NCBI GenBank assembly: GCA_019614645.1
Contig: JABWDB010000008.1
Span: 4,898,001-4,962,000 of the forward strand
DNA: 64,000 nt
From: Stratiolaelaps scimitus
Taxonomy: Eukaryota > Arthropoda > Arachnida > Mesostigmata > Laelapidae
Direction of reading: 5' to 3'
Shown: positions 36,349-49,362 of the stretch, one piece after another
Layout: the number at the start of each line of letters is the position of its first letter
How positions within the stretch are numbered: position 1 is the first letter of the stretch
The notes under the pieces: model-generated
What the model was told of the DNA's origin: nothing
Database searches by the model: none
What the model saw: the letters and a program-made list of their open reading frames with translations, nothing else
Program-made: the position numbers and the translations under genes

Positions 36349-36675
36349 GTGCACTCCAGCGACGAGGCGGACACGTCCGCGTGTACGAAGTCAGGTCAGA
36401 GCTGTTTCGACCCAATTGACTTGGCCCTTGTGCCAGCCTGCGTCGACATGGAGCACCCGTCGACGGGTCTGCCTCTCGATGATCTGGAGCACCGGCACAA
36501 CATGCAGAAAGCATCAGCAACAGTGCCAGTGACAACTCTCGAAACTGACAGCGACCTCTACTTCCCAAGTAGAAGTACTCTCCCACTCAGAGAGTTGGTT
36601 CCGGCTGACGTCGTTGAGATGAAACTGCATGGCGTTCAAGATCTGCAAGACTCGCTGTGGAGTCCGCCCTCATAG
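36349..36675 (+). CDS. possible unassigned 3' exon, 108 codons open after a splice-acceptor-like AG
   Basis: An open frame begins right after TGATGTATAG|GTGCAC and runs to a stop at 36673-36675. The conceptual peptide is acidic and Ser/Thr-rich (HSSDEADTSACTKSGQ at the start, then LVPADVVEMKLHGVQ and DSLWSPPS at the end) with no recognised domain or membrane segment. The frame has no ATG at its start, so it would have to be a downstream exon entered in phase 0. Exon 4 of the dpr-like gene ends in phase 1 and, joined here, would read a different frame and stop after about 22 residues. It may be a chance ORF in the 3' UTR or flank. Confidence 0.25.
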   Translation: MHSSDEADTSACTKSGQSCFDPIDLALVPACVDMEHPSTGLPLDDLEHRHNMQKASATVPVTTLETDSDLYFPSRSTLPLRELVPADVVEMKLHGVQDLQDSLWSPPS

Positions 36676-36699
36676 GGGTGAATATAATGCACGATAAGT

Positions 36700-36770
36700 G
36701 ATAGCCTATGACTATATGCACAAGCAACATTGGCCTTGAATTACCAGCGGCCAGTGGTCCGAATCACAAA

Positions 36771-36805
<35 letters not shown>

Positions 36806-39800
36806 ATTGAGCTGTATACATATGTATGTATATATATATATATACACGCTCAGTTGACGACTTGAGACTACGACTTCCGCAACAAAAACAACAGGAACAC
36901 GAATCACAGTATCATGTATGTCCTCTCGATGCCAGCCAGCCAACCAGCACAACAACCCGTAAACGGAACGTGAAACGACAACGTGCAACGGGAGCGTGAA
37001 TGGTGATTCACCAACCGTGCGGGAAGCTCAACAACACACAAATAAATGAATCAACAAATAAAGAGACAACTGAAACCAACAAACAAAGAAAAGCCACATG
37101 CATAGATACAACTAGTGAAGAATAGATTGATTCGTTAGCCCGTAGGGTTTGCCACACATGTACAGCGAGCGTATACATTGGATGAATTGACAACTGTACT
37201 ATTAATAACTGATATGATGTCCTTGATTAGAAAGCAAATAGGAAGAGAACAAAGGTAGAGGGTCATTGAACAGCATTTTGGTATATATATATATATATAT
37301 ATGTATGCACAACAAGAGTATTGTATTGCATTGTACAATAGCAGTTCCATCAAAAACCGCCAAATTGAATGAATGAATATATTGGTTATACATGCGCATG
37401 TATGACTTACTACAACGTAAAAAAGGTACTTCGACAGAATGCGTGTCCAGGCAGCGAGAACAGCTAAAATAGTGTTGTAAATAAAGTTAATTAAATGTTG
37501 ACAGATGGTTTGCCAGCAAAAGCGGAAGCCGAACAAACTGACGGGTATATATATATATATAGGCACTATTTTGTGTGACGTTGTAAGCCCATGAGTCAAA
37601 GCAGCGCGAACGAAGGATATGTTTCGTAGTATTTTATTAGGGCTTGAACTAGGGGCTCTGTTGCCATAGCTGGACACTAAATGCATGTCAAAGAGGCTTT
37701 ATTTCTCACACTAAATTTCGATTATCAGGAGAAGAAAATGATAGATACAATGCGCTTTACTGGATACAACAAACAAAGTAGAATATATATATATACTGTG
37801 TATTACGTATATTGGTTGACGTAGGCTCATGTATAACAGATTGGTTAGGGTGCACGCGTGCATTGGACCTACACTCATGCCCGCTAATTCACGCTCACTT
37901 TTTCCCGATTTCATTTCATATATTTAAGGTAAATGTAGGACGCTCATTCAGCTAACCTCATTTCAATTTTTCTCTGATTCCGTGAGTTTTGTACATACCA
38001 TATATATATACCAACATAATATTTCACCGTGTGTTTGGCCCACATACCTTCGTGTACACGACCGACCTTGAGATATGGGTCTAGTGAAGCGACCAACGTT
38101 GGTCATAGAAGAGAGTGATTGTCACATCAGGGTCCACCTTCAAGGAAAATAGGTCTAATGAAAATGAGTAATCATGGTCATACATTCGTTACAAAAGATC
38201 GCAAATGCGAGTCTCCAAAACAGACAAACGAGTCGGGTCCTACGATTGGAAGATTTCAAACTACTAGAAAACACCTACGATCTTGTTTACAGGTTTGTAA
38301 CGTCAACATCTATAATTGTTTGTCTCCTATACGTCTCCCACACAGCAGTGGCATAAGCACGGTAACTCGTGGTAAATAGCACTTACTATAGAAATGGCAG
38401 ACCCTGAATCCCCGTGAATTGAATCAGGTTAGCAGATACTCCTCTTGCTCCATCACGCTTTCCGGAACAGAGCGCGGCTGACTTAATTGTTTACGAAGAC
38501 CTTTCCAGCGTTCGTAAACCTTGCCCCATTTGGGTAGATAACACACTCCGCAAAGATGTTTCGTTTTCTTATAATCAATTGGGTACGAGATTCGTTGTAT
38601 AAAATATATCATATATGAGGCACTCAGACCCCTTGCGTCATTCGAGTATATTATACTGCAGTTCTTTTGACCTTTAATTTTTTTGCATAATCGTGCACGC
38701 TCATCATTCGATACTGTCGGTTGAGAAATTGAATTTAGTTTCAGCTGAGCTAAACTAACTCTCTGTTTATATGTATGGGAATCATAACATTGTATTTACA
38801 TTTAGGGAATAGTGACGTTGTATTTACATATTAACATAGCTAATACATACTGATCATTTGATAACGTTATTAAAATTGATTAAATGTAAGACCTTTCGTG
38901 TTGCCTTACGTATCCCGACGGGCGTTGTAGGCTCATGGGATTATATGAAATTAACACGCGTAAAGATGCGTATAACCCATAATATATACTTCTCAGTCGA
39001 TAACGCAATCATCCGTGCAACCCAGCCTTGACACGAAGGCATATAACGAACAAAACGATATATGCTCTGTATGATGTGGGTTCGAATAACGTGACTGTTG
39101 ATCGGCTAAGTTCCAAAAGCCAACAGAACGAGCTTGTTAATATTCTCCACATAACGGAAGCATATGCAGGATAAATAGCTGTCTGAAATAGGCCCTTGAA
39201 GATGCCGAGAAGATCTGCTGTGTTTCATTTAAGCAACTACTGCTCAACTGCACGAAAAATCAAGAGAGCATTTGTCGATGTCTTCGTGACGGCAACGATA
39301 AATAATTTAATTATGAGGAACGGAATATCCGTTCTTCTCGCTAAGCATCTGGAACTCCGGGCAGGAAAACATCGGGGCCGCCTTCTCGTCGAATTTAGTG
39401 TATACTTTTTAAAATAGAGCACCACAGTAAATCTATTATTGAAATTGTCCTATTTTATTTGACCATCGAAATCACTTGTACGGAAATGTCCATCCAGATG
39501 TCAGCCCAATAATTATATATATATATACATTAACGCGATATGAATGTATGTGTAAAAAGCATCTACCTCATGGGTGCGCTGCTTCGTGTGAAAATGATAT
39601 GGATAAACCATGCTAAATTATTTTATACGCAAAAATCAGTAGAAAGACATAGCTTGTATAATATCATGCATAGTCACGGGTAGAGACGAACAGGTAGAAT
39701 AGTAATACAACCATGATGAGGAAAGAGAGTAGACAATAATTATAACGAGAAAACGGGCAGACGAAAAAACATTTTCTATCAAAAAAACGGATCGATACTA

Positions 39801-40560
39801 ACAAATATACAAACCATAATTTTTTTGTCTGAAAGCAAGAAATGTGAATAACAAATTATTCGCTGTAAATAAACTAGTGGTGATTATGCTACCAGCGTTA
39901 GCACGTGACCTTGTACTCATTCTAATAATGATGCAACTTTTATCGAATTTGGCTTTCGGTTCGCCTCGACTCTCGAGCGACTGTTTCGCAAGTGAGATGT
40001 CGCATTATGGGTTTTTCCTATAGATAATTCTCCGATCATCAACTTCGAGTTACCATCATTGCATACTCGTAGAAATATACGTGTAGATGTGTTTGCAGCA
40101 TTGGTACTTAGTTGGAAGTCGGCGAATCGAATGGGTAAGGAATGATATATTTCTAAATCTTCTTATACTCCTACTGTAGTCGCATGCAAGGTGTACAAGA
40201 ATCTATCTTGAACCTCCGAATTAAAAATGCTCGGAACGCTCTCTGTTTCCCTCATGATGAGTAGTTCAGGGTAAACAAGATTAAGCTCATAAAATAACCT
40301 CTGCTTCAAAAGCAACATTATCTCGGTGCAAGTATATATATATATAGATATATAATAGTAAGGCTCCTGGATCGTCGACGAGGTGGGCAATAGAGGTGCG
40401 AACAGGATTCAATGTTTACACAAGTAAATAAAAGACATTTTCTCACTGAAAATTCGAAGCGTTATACAGGCACTGAGTAAAGCTAATGGTAAAAGTGTAT
40501 TATCGATTTTTAAATTTTCTATTCGGCTATATAATACAATACTTAGCACCTAATGCTATT
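36700..40560. other. AT-rich, no gene recognised
   Basis: AT runs at 36.77, 36.83, 37.28 and 37.55 kb. The 183-codon frame at 37135-37686 (-) encodes repetitive Tyr-Ile from the AT runs and is discounted. Confidence 0.5.
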
Positions 40561-40588
40561 ATTACAACTACCACCACTAACTCTCAGC

Positions 40589-40909
40589 TTAGCGGGAGGC
40601 TTTAGAAGGTTCAATCGGTTGGGGGTCAGTCGGCTCCCATGAGGAAAGTGGGACGCGCATTGAGCTCTTCGGCACATAGCAGATTGGAATGGGCGCCATG
40701 AGGTAAAACGGGCCTGGATAGATGGACGCGAAACGGAGGTCTATCGAGGGGCTGTCGAAAGGCGGCTCGGGCCTCCGTGAAGCAGTTTCGGATGATGTTA
40801 GCCAGGTGGGGCGGGTGGGGTCATCGAACGTAGGGGGGGGAGGGGGCATAGGGGAGCATGTGATGTGACCTGTTGGCTTTCTCTGCCACGAGACAAATCC
40901 CCTCGACAA
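40589..40909 (-). CDS. possible Pro-rich terminal exon (minus strand)
   Basis: A frame ending at TAA 40591-40589 reads MPPPPPTFDDPTRPTWL, then SIDLRFASIYPGPFYLM and SWEPTDPQPIEPSKASR. Codons are GC-rich at third positions and the region stands out against AT-rich flanks. A plausible acceptor, TTTGTCTCGTGGCAG, precedes AGAAAGCC near 40885. No start, domain or downstream AATAAA is seen, so it could be the last exon of an unseen gene or chance in a GC-rich block. Confidence 0.25.
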   Translation of the reverse strand: MSRGFVSWQRKPTGHITCSPMPPPPPTFDDPTRPTWLTSSETASRRPEPPFDSPSIDLRFASIYPGPFYLMAPIPICYVPKSSMRVPLSSWEPTDPQPIEPSKASR

Positions 40910-41687
40910 AGTGAGAACGGATCATCATAATGGAGACGAAAAGGCTAGGACCGAACGCCCTCCGAACGGAACGCAACGCAACGAGGACGGCCAGGAGAAC
41001 TTAGGAAAGCCTAGGAAAATAGCCGCGAGCATTTGGCCAGGACGAACGGCAGAGGCCAGCCAACGATAGGATCGTGCAGGGTGCCTTCAGTGAGTCTCTG
41101 CCTCGCTCGGTTGTTCCGAAGGGGTGAGATGGGAGCCCTCGGCCGGCAGCGAGGTGTAGAGACCTTGTATGAAAGCGAAGTCGGCCAAGTGAGTAGAAGG
41201 CGTATTTCGAGGACGAGAGAAAATCCCTGTCATTACTGGACGCGGCGAAGGGGAACATGGCTCGCAACGGAAATGACGACACCGGTGAAGACGGATTGTA
41301 ACGCTAAGCTTTAGCTATGTAGCAAAAATTCCCCACGAATGTCGGTGAGCCCTGTGGATCCCCCTCCCGGCGGGGGAAGAGCTGTTCGGTTTCAGCTGTC
41401 GAAGTTGGCTTGCCCCAACACACGATATACCTCCGCTATCCGCAGAACATGGGGAAGATGATTAGACTATTATTGTACTGCGACAACTGGTAATGCGAGA
41501 CTTCAAAAAGGAAATAGGTAACAGAACATGAACAAGTCACAAATTGATATCATTATCGGATACAGCTGGATTTTATGAATTCTCAAACAAAATCGATGAT
41601 TTGCAGACGACGCAATAAAACAGGTAAGAGTAAGCAATGTAGCTCGTTGTACAAATGTGTCACCACACGTAATAAAGTAGATAATAA

Positions 41688-41737
41688 GTCACATAATTAC
41701 GTCACCACTCGATCGAGTGGTGACGTAATTATGTGAC
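41688..41737. repeat. 50-bp perfect palindrome, no spacer
   Basis: Two 25-base arms, starting GTCACATAATTACGTCACC, meet at TCGA (41711-41714) and are exact reverse complements. The next flanking bases (A and A) do not pair. Just upstream (41659-41672) GTCACCACACGTAA is a partial copy of part of the arm. Confidence 0.95.
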
Positions 41738-43642
41738 AGTGAATATCCCTTAATCTATTTCAATAAAGGTATGCACTTATGGGCCACGATTCCAGGTGGT
41801 CAGTCTCGACACCATCGCCTTCAACACGGACAGTGTTGTTTGAGAAAAGCGACCGGAGACAGATCTGCTGCTTCCATCCCGGCGATGAACCTCTGATGGC
41901 TCGCCGACACAGCATTCCCTATAGGCTGTTCAGTCAACGCAATAATCCCAAGTCAGTCGAGCCGTACCGGGGATTTATTGTTGTCAAAACATCCGCCTCA
42001 GGCACATGTCAGCCACTGGTGTGACATTTTGCAGGGGTGGTTCACCATTTCGCTTCAGGACGGAGCGAGGCTGTCGCTCGGCCCGGCACAGAACGCTCTT
42101 TCGGTTCACGTATAGCTTGTACTTTGCAAGTTTCAAGACACGTGAAGTGGTGAAGCTCACCCGCGTGAGTACGCACTCGCGCAGAAATATACACGTTTAC
42201 AGAGTAACGAGTCTAACCCAACCTCGGCAGGTGTCAAAGACAAAGGGACCTGTTCTCTTGATCAAGTCGCAGCCTGAGGAACAGATCGTTGGTTCTTTAT
42301 TTTATCGTTGTTTTTCTTATATTTACTGATCCCTTCATAGGATAACACAGGTCTTGTGTCAAAGATCTATACTCTTGTAAAGGTAAGCTCGGCCTAACCC
42401 ATATGCGTACGCTACTCTAATATTGAAACGCCTCCCTGAAATTTAGCGTATATGAAGCAAATAGTTCATCGAGGACATATTCCTATCTCATATGCTTGCG
42501 TACGCATTCATCTTGTTTTTTTTTGAAAAATGTACGTAAACTACTGTCTACGGGGAGATGTGGAGACGCCCCCATTCGAAGAGTGATGATCCCTAAACTG
42601 GCGTTCCCATTATAAAAAGTATAAATAACGTATTTTTTACTCAAATTAATAATTGATTAATGTTAAATTCGGATTCTTGATCGAGCATAAGTAAAAATTA
42701 AGCCAAAATTATATAGACTTAAACTGTCGGTGCGAGGAAAAAGACCATGCACCTTTGGGTAGAGATGACCACGTCGTTGGTCAACTTAACGGAACTCGGT
42801 GATATCAAACAGATTGACTGTACCTTGAGCCCTGATTGGAGTCGCTAACGATTTTCTTTAGGTGGCGAGCAGAAACGATACTGTAAATATTACTGTTCAC
42901 TACCTACCAAGCATACTATGGTATTTTGCGAAACACACACCTTTCCTGAAGGATGTCTGCATATGGCTTTCTTAGCTTACCTAGACACGTCTTTTATACT
43001 CTTTACTAAATCCAGCTTTCGGTGCCCCCGCAGAATACCGCTGTTATGGGCCCTTTGTGTGCTGGAGCAACCTAGAAGAGGTTGAACATTGCTGAGGGTC
43101 ATTTGGCCTGCGAAACTCAGTTTAAAAACCTTAATTTAGTTTTGCCGAGCTCTCCCGTAACTGTCTGGCCCGGCATTAATGGCCCATTTGCTGAATAAAG
43201 TGGCTGGCTATGGTGTCCTCGCCTTAGAGACGCCAAATGTGTTGACCTCAAGAAGCCACGGAGTTCTTATGTCCTTAAGATGCTTATGTACAACGAGATT
43301 TGGTTTTTTGCAGCCACGCAGAGGTCCGGCAGCCGGAAGATATATAAAAATAATAAATTCGTTACCGTTCTTATTGACAAATGTGCAACTTTTACTGACA
43401 AGAGACGTGTGGGCTCGCACAATTCCCCAAGTATGAAGCGAGCCAAGCGAGCTCCTACTGAAACTTAAAAGTTTAGCGCATGAGTGTTCTCGGGTATCTT
43501 CTCGAGTAGCCACGCTCCTTGAACCTCTGTATGGTAATTGATCTCACTGGTGAATTTGTTTGCTGCCAACTTAAGCAATATAAGAAGGAATCAGTGGTGG
43601 ATCAAGTTGAATCTTGATTTCTCTAAACCGATATTAATCCGA

Positions 43643-43677
43643 TTTGGTTGTAGTCATGGCTTTGGTTGTAGTCATGG
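43643..43677. repeat. 17-bp direct duplication
   Basis: TTTGGTTGTAGTCATGG occurs twice with one base between (period 18). Confidence 0.9.
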
Positions 43678-44440
43678 GCCCTTGTAGCGGTATATTTCTG
43701 GCCTTCTATTGATTACAGGTTAAAGAAGTACTATTGCAAGACGAAACAGTAATATTCTATTATCGCCAACGATGTGTTAGAACCCCATGATCGATATCCA
43801 TCATACCCGGCATATAAGAGACCCAACCAAGGGATAGGCCTGAGTCACAAAATTCAGCGAAAGAACAGCATTGCCGTGTACTATACTTAGGGTAAGCAGA
43901 GTTATATTCCTTGCTCTTCAAATTACTATGAGTAAAGGTTATAATATATATATATATATATATTGGTACGCAAGGCCTCGCCCACGCAAAATAATCCACA
44001 TGTAGCAGTTATATTTCTTTCGTTTATATTTTTCAGACTGATGTGCCATGAAGATATCACATCGCAGGTCCTAAGGTCCGCGGTACTTGGCTTTTCCAAC
44101 TCATGAAATATAAATTCTACGAATCGTAATTTTTAGGAACATTAGTGAACAAAGTCGAAAGAGAGTTGATGCAAATCTGCCGTTTGGTTGTACCTACCAC
44201 CAGGCCAGCTACTATTATATTTGCAACTAAATATTTGCTAATCTTATCCGATAATGAGGGGTCTGATAGCAAGAATTGTCCTAAACTATTCAAGGACTAT
44301 GCACGGAGCAAGACCCAGAATAAGGATCTTGGATGCTTTTAAGAACTCATTTCCTACGAAAGGCTAAATATGCACATGTACATGTGTACGTGGTCGTATA
44401 AATCCAGCGACGTATTTTATTAAGCTAAGTATTTCAAGTA

Positions 44441-44465
44441 GTTCATAGATCTTTTGTCTATGAAC
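44441..44465. repeat. short perfect hairpin, 9-bp arms
   Basis: GTTCATAGA and TCTATGAAC flank TCTTTTG. Intergenic, no gene nearby. Confidence 0.8.
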
Positions 44466-45084
44466 GTTTCGGGAATCCCTAGGTTCAGTATATCTAAATA
44501 AATTTTCCGGGCTGACTCACAGCCAACGTTTAACGTCCACGGTACTGGTTTCGGCATTGCTTCATAAGACGGACAACACCTTTAAATTCAGGTTCGGTCT
44601 ATCTGACGCAAATAAAGTTATTTCAATAGCTTCGTTGCATACAGTGAGTGCCGGCGATTTTGCATGCCAAACCGGAAATGATGCTCAAATCCGTACATTT
44701 CAATAGTGTCAGCTCGAGTCTCCTCTTTGAGAGCACTGTTCATCGTTATTCACTCGATGAGACTTTATAGTACAAACGTAGTAACATCCCAAAAGCTACA
44801 TATATGAATATACGTCTATATATATATTACTTCATCTCGCCTTCTAGAAAACAGACACTTCCCAGAGGGACTGCCGTCCATAAAGGTTATGCCTGCAGGA
44901 TATTGCCTGGCAGCTTCGCATTGAAAATACAACTGCTTGGGCAAGAGCCTACCTTTTACAGGACCCATCCCGAAACAGCCTGACAGACGTCTAGCAGTGA
45001 ACAAGCTGGCCTAGTGAACAAGCTTGATGTTTCACTCTATGTTGTATATTGACTCTCAGACGTTTGTCAGATGCGTAGCGTAAG

Positions 45085-45438
45085 CTACATACAGCAAGAA
45101 AATACGGTCATATATACAGTGGTGCTCAAAAATATCGTATTTGATCTTAGGTCAACACTTGAATCAATACTGTTTACAGCTTCAAGATGCTTTCCAATAA
45201 TACATTTTCTATACAATAATTGCAATAAAGAGTGATAATCGCTGAATCTAACCGTATATTGACATTTGGGACAGGGGTTAACCATAAGCGCACAGTCGGG
45301 ACAGAATCGTGTTGAATTAGTGGCTACAGTGATAATGTCATGATAAGTCAAAAGCATGTAGTCTTCGTCAACTATGATGCTCATGTAGTATTTTGTTGGC
45401 CAACCGGAAACTAGAGAGCACCCCGTTTTCCTCCACAC
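45085..45438 (-). CDS. unrecognised ORF with two CPxC motifs (minus strand)
   Basis: The frame is open from after a TAA near 45466 to 45085 and has no ATG before residue 19 of the 117-codon version. It contains GWPTKYYMSIIVDEDYMLLT and a cysteine cluster FCPDC-x5-PCPKC, a possible zinc ribbon. Codons are AT-rich like the surroundings. No domain is recognised, and it shows no clear similarity to the two RING-like proteins apart from CPKC. Confidence 0.2.
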   Translation of the reverse strand: MWRKTGCSLVSGWPTKYYMSIIVDEDYMLLTYHDIITVATNSTRFCPDCALMVNPCPKCQYTVRFSDYHSLLQLLYRKCIIGKHLEAVNSIDSSVDLRSNTIFLSTTVYMTVFSCCM

Positions 45439-45469
45439 TTCTTCTATAGTGATCTTCAGTGCTGATTAG

Positions 45470-48400
45470 CCGATCGATGGTAAATTTCTGCCGAGAAATG
45501 TTGCGATCTGGACTCTGGACCGGTCAGTCGAGTAGGTGGGTCCTTTCCCATTTTATCCTATCGATGAATAAATGTATACAATAGGAATCTGACCAATTGT
45601 TAGTGATTTACTCCACTCGATGCTTGTGCTATTTCACTAAGGCAAGCTGTCAGCCTGAGTATCACTTAAATCTTGATGAAATTTCTCCTTTTTAACGGAT
45701 CCGCAAAACTGCAAACATCTGTTTCGACCTATGTGTGTCGAGAAGAATCGAGTTGACCACTGAACAAGCAATTGCGAAACGGCGAGTGAATTATCGAGTG
45801 CAATTATTCCTTGTGACATTTGATAGCTCATCGTAGATGCGCTCAATTGCGCTTGTGACATTTTTGTTTAGCTCATTTCACTGCTGATAACACCCATTTC
45901 GATTTTTACTGGACTACATAATCATCCTTGGACAACCGTATACTATATATGTACACTAGTGTTCCTTGCTGCGCTTTCCGCCGTCAAATATTGGCAATGA
46001 TCGTATTTAGCTCTAGACGAGCTTCGTGGATGGCAGAGCTCTCGGAATCATCGGGGACAGGCGAAGTAAGTGCTCTACTGCAGTAACTAACTGTTCCCCT
46101 GAGAACAAACTTCCTAGCTGCTAACTGGCGAATCTACGAACCGTGGCCGAACGTGTCTAGATTGCGGTACCCTTTGGTACTCGACAGCAGACGGTGTGCG
46201 AGAGGCTTAGTATTGCTGGATACCATTCGCTTATTGGCATCCACTGATGTTTTTCGTTAGCGACCAAATCGGATTCAGCGGAAACCTGAATTGCAATATA
46301 TTGAACCATGAACCGATCTTTTCTCGCTCAGTGTGTACAAATTCCTGAAAATGCATACAAATTTGATATATCTCCTTGGTGTCACAATTTGCGAGGGTGG
46401 TCCAATACGCGTTACCAGTGGCCTCAATTGCGCTAAAATGGATTCTACCGCTATTTCAGCATCGAGTAGTGGTTGCATGTGAATAGTTTCCGCTATAACT
46501 GATAGTAAACTATGACACTAACAAGACCAAGATCAATTTGAAATAAACGAGCGAGAGAGAAACTGAAATCACGCCGACCGCTACTGAATTACATTACGGT
46601 CTACTGCTGTAGTATGATTTGCATTGAAATAATCTTCAACTTCTGGGACGAACTGATTCCCTGGTAACTTGCTAGTCGGAAGATTAGAAATTGGCCAAGC
46701 ACATTCCTCTAGACGGCCAAGCCGCTACGAAGCACTCCCAGTGAAATCGATAAAGGAACCCTCGAGAAACTTAGATATGACAAGAATCCACATTTCTTGC
46801 AAGAACCTCTTGCTGTGAAAGGCTCATGCAAAGAGCTTCGCCTGATTGCCCACTGCTCGTTCGTGCTCAGATGATAATTCGCTTTCTAATGATACCATTA
46901 TCACGCATGAGTGTCGTGTGTGCATACGAGTCTGTGGCTGACAGCAGGGCGGACATCTCGGCTCAGTGGGAGTGGGACGAAGCCCCCAGTTTTGCCCAGT
47001 AAAATCGCCCATTAGGGACACAATGACCGAGTGATTCTGCTTTCGCTACGAGAGATTGGTAGGGCCTGGATTGCGGCATGGTTCATAGGCAATGCCAGCA
47101 GAAGCAGCAGCAACAATGGGAAATCTTCAAGAATGAGTGAAGGCTTGAAAAGTGTCCAGCTAGAATCGATGATAATTCCAGTAGTATTTGCAATGGCTTA
47201 ATCTGGCTGGTGAATGTGGTGGTCGACAAGCGGGTGCCGACGACAGCTGTGTATTTTCGAGCAGGCCGAGACATCCAGATTCGAACGGGACACGACATCA
47301 GCTAAGTGCGCACCGTAGAATAACAATTTCAGGTATAATACGTCAGCGCCGTGCCCGCAGGAGATGCCAGATAGAGACTGAGCAACGAGGCTGATTACGT
47401 AATATCAGGCAACACTAAGCAACGAATCGAGTCCACCTGTGCTTTCTAGTAGACTTTTTAATTTCGTACCGTCCGTGTACAAATATGTCGAATCGTGGGG
47501 CTTACTGTATACTGTAATGGGCTAGATGGAAATATTCTACCGTAAGCTATGTATCGGACGGTTGTGCAAGGTAGTCGCTTTCGCCAGATAAACCGAATGT
47601 CTGACCAACGACATGAACTTTGCCATTCTGGGAACTAATGTCGTTGGTACTATACCGAGCAATGCTTAGACCAGAAAAATGAATACAAAAGCGTCAGCGA
47701 ACGTCCCGAGTGTTTCTACCGACTGACATTTATCATGTGAGCATTCATTCCATTATGCTTCATAACAACTCAATAGGTCATTACATCTGTCCCCTTGATC
47801 TGGTCACATATGCCTCCGAATGATGATTTGCTCATTGTGCTTATGGTGTCTTGAGTGACTTCGACTCGCAATACCAAGTATATCCCCACACAAGTACCCC
47901 CGCTACTCACTTACATTTACACACATAAAGCACACATTAGAATCCGCATGGTTCTGAAATATTAACTTCCTATTTTCGAAGGCGGCCCCGTTTGTGTCAC
48001 TTCTCCCTTCTCGCTAACCTCTATTTTCCGTATTCCCACCACGTACATATCTCAGGGGGCCTTTTTCCTGTTTCCTGGCGCCCATAGGCCGTGTCCCCAT
48101 CACGTTTGTATGACGACCGACCTTACCCTCCCTACCTGCTCTCTTGCTCTGCCAGAGTTTCCGGGCTTCATCGTCCGCTGCCCCGTGTGCCTGACCTCGC
48201 TCCACACACGTACAGTAGTATATTGTGCCCCTATCCTTTGTGCGGGTGGCTCCCGTTCCACCCGCTTTTCTATCCCGGTGAGCTGCCGCGTTCCCATGCT
48301 TACTCGTCTACCGAATCCGTCGTGGAAATGTCACTTAGCAGTCATGCGTCATTTATGTTCCCTTGTCAGTGGATGGACTGGATCGCGCCGCAGCGATCAC

Positions 48401-49360
48401 ATTGCATTGGACGTTAGTAATCGGACTCTGTATGGGAACGCTCCACATTTCCAATTCGGAAACTGCGAGTTTTTAGCCAAAACCTCGCCCTAATCCGCCC
48501 TTCCCAAATATGTACGAACGACACTCATCCTATAGTACAACGTGTACAGGCACTTGGGCTCGCCCGGCGGCTCGTTCGTCGTCATTGTTGTCGCTTCGTC
48601 GTCGCTAGTTTGCCCTTCGGACTTTTGACACGAACAACGGCTAATAACACGAGGCGGAGAAAGACTTCGCCTCTACATTTCCAATAAAACGTCCAGTTGC
48701 CGTGGTCGTGGGAGCAGTGGCAGTTCGTAGCTAGACTGCCTTCTATGGCAGCTCTTGCTACAGAGTGTGAGCCTGTCATAGAAGCAAGACAGTTGGCCAA
48801 CTATAGGAAAGTGTGTTTTTCGCTGGCGGCCGAAGGGCACCCCCGCCCTTCTCCGATCAGACACTTCGCGGAACGTATCCGTATGGCGGCATCACTACGA
48901 GAAATGTCGGGAGACCGGTCCTTACCTTTCTGAGGGCGCGGCAGGTTTCGAACATCCGATATCCTGTCTGTACCGCTCCGTCATAGTCTAGACGGTAACG
49001 CCAGTAGTGCCTAACATCACAGCAACGGCAAAATAGAACTGGTCGACGACAGCAGCTACAGCGGTCGCCAGCAACCGAGACGGCTGCGGCAGGAAGAGAA
49101 AGCAGAGGCGCAACGGTGGACGGAGCGCAAGGCCGCTACCCGCGAGTACCGCTTCTCCGGGCCAGCCACAAGCGAGAGGTTCGCTAGGGATTCATTAAAA
49201 GGCAGTGAGAGAGAGAGAGCGCGAGCGAAAGATCGAGAGTAAAAAAGGAAGAAGAGAAAAACAGAGAAAGACCTCGACTATTCCGTCTCGTTCATTCCTG
49301 TCTGTTTTCAAGCCGACTCACGTAGCTGCTGTCACTGCTAACGATTAGATGGGAGAACGA
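45470..49360. other. no gene recognised; GC-rich block at 47.95-49.3 kb
   Basis: Frames at 48091-48493 (+) and 48697-48933 (+) are low-information. A GA-rich stretch (49.2-49.28 kb) leads into the 90-codon ORF. Confidence 0.4.
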
Positions 49361-49362
49361 AC

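Larger units (their letters stand above)
41340..45080. other. no gene recognised apart from the palindrome
   Basis: Frames at 41779-42024 (+), 42006-42329 (+) and 44145-44342 (+) are unrecognised. The last follows an acceptor-like TTTTTAG and looks mildly protein-like (IIFATKYLLILSDNEG). Confidence 0.4.

Noticed and set aside
37135..37686. 183-codon minus-strand frame
   Set aside because: Tyr-Ile repeats come from AT microsatellites; no domain or splice support.
44145..44342. 65-codon plus-strand frame after TTTTTAG
   Set aside because: Possible exon, but short, unrecognised and without partner exons.
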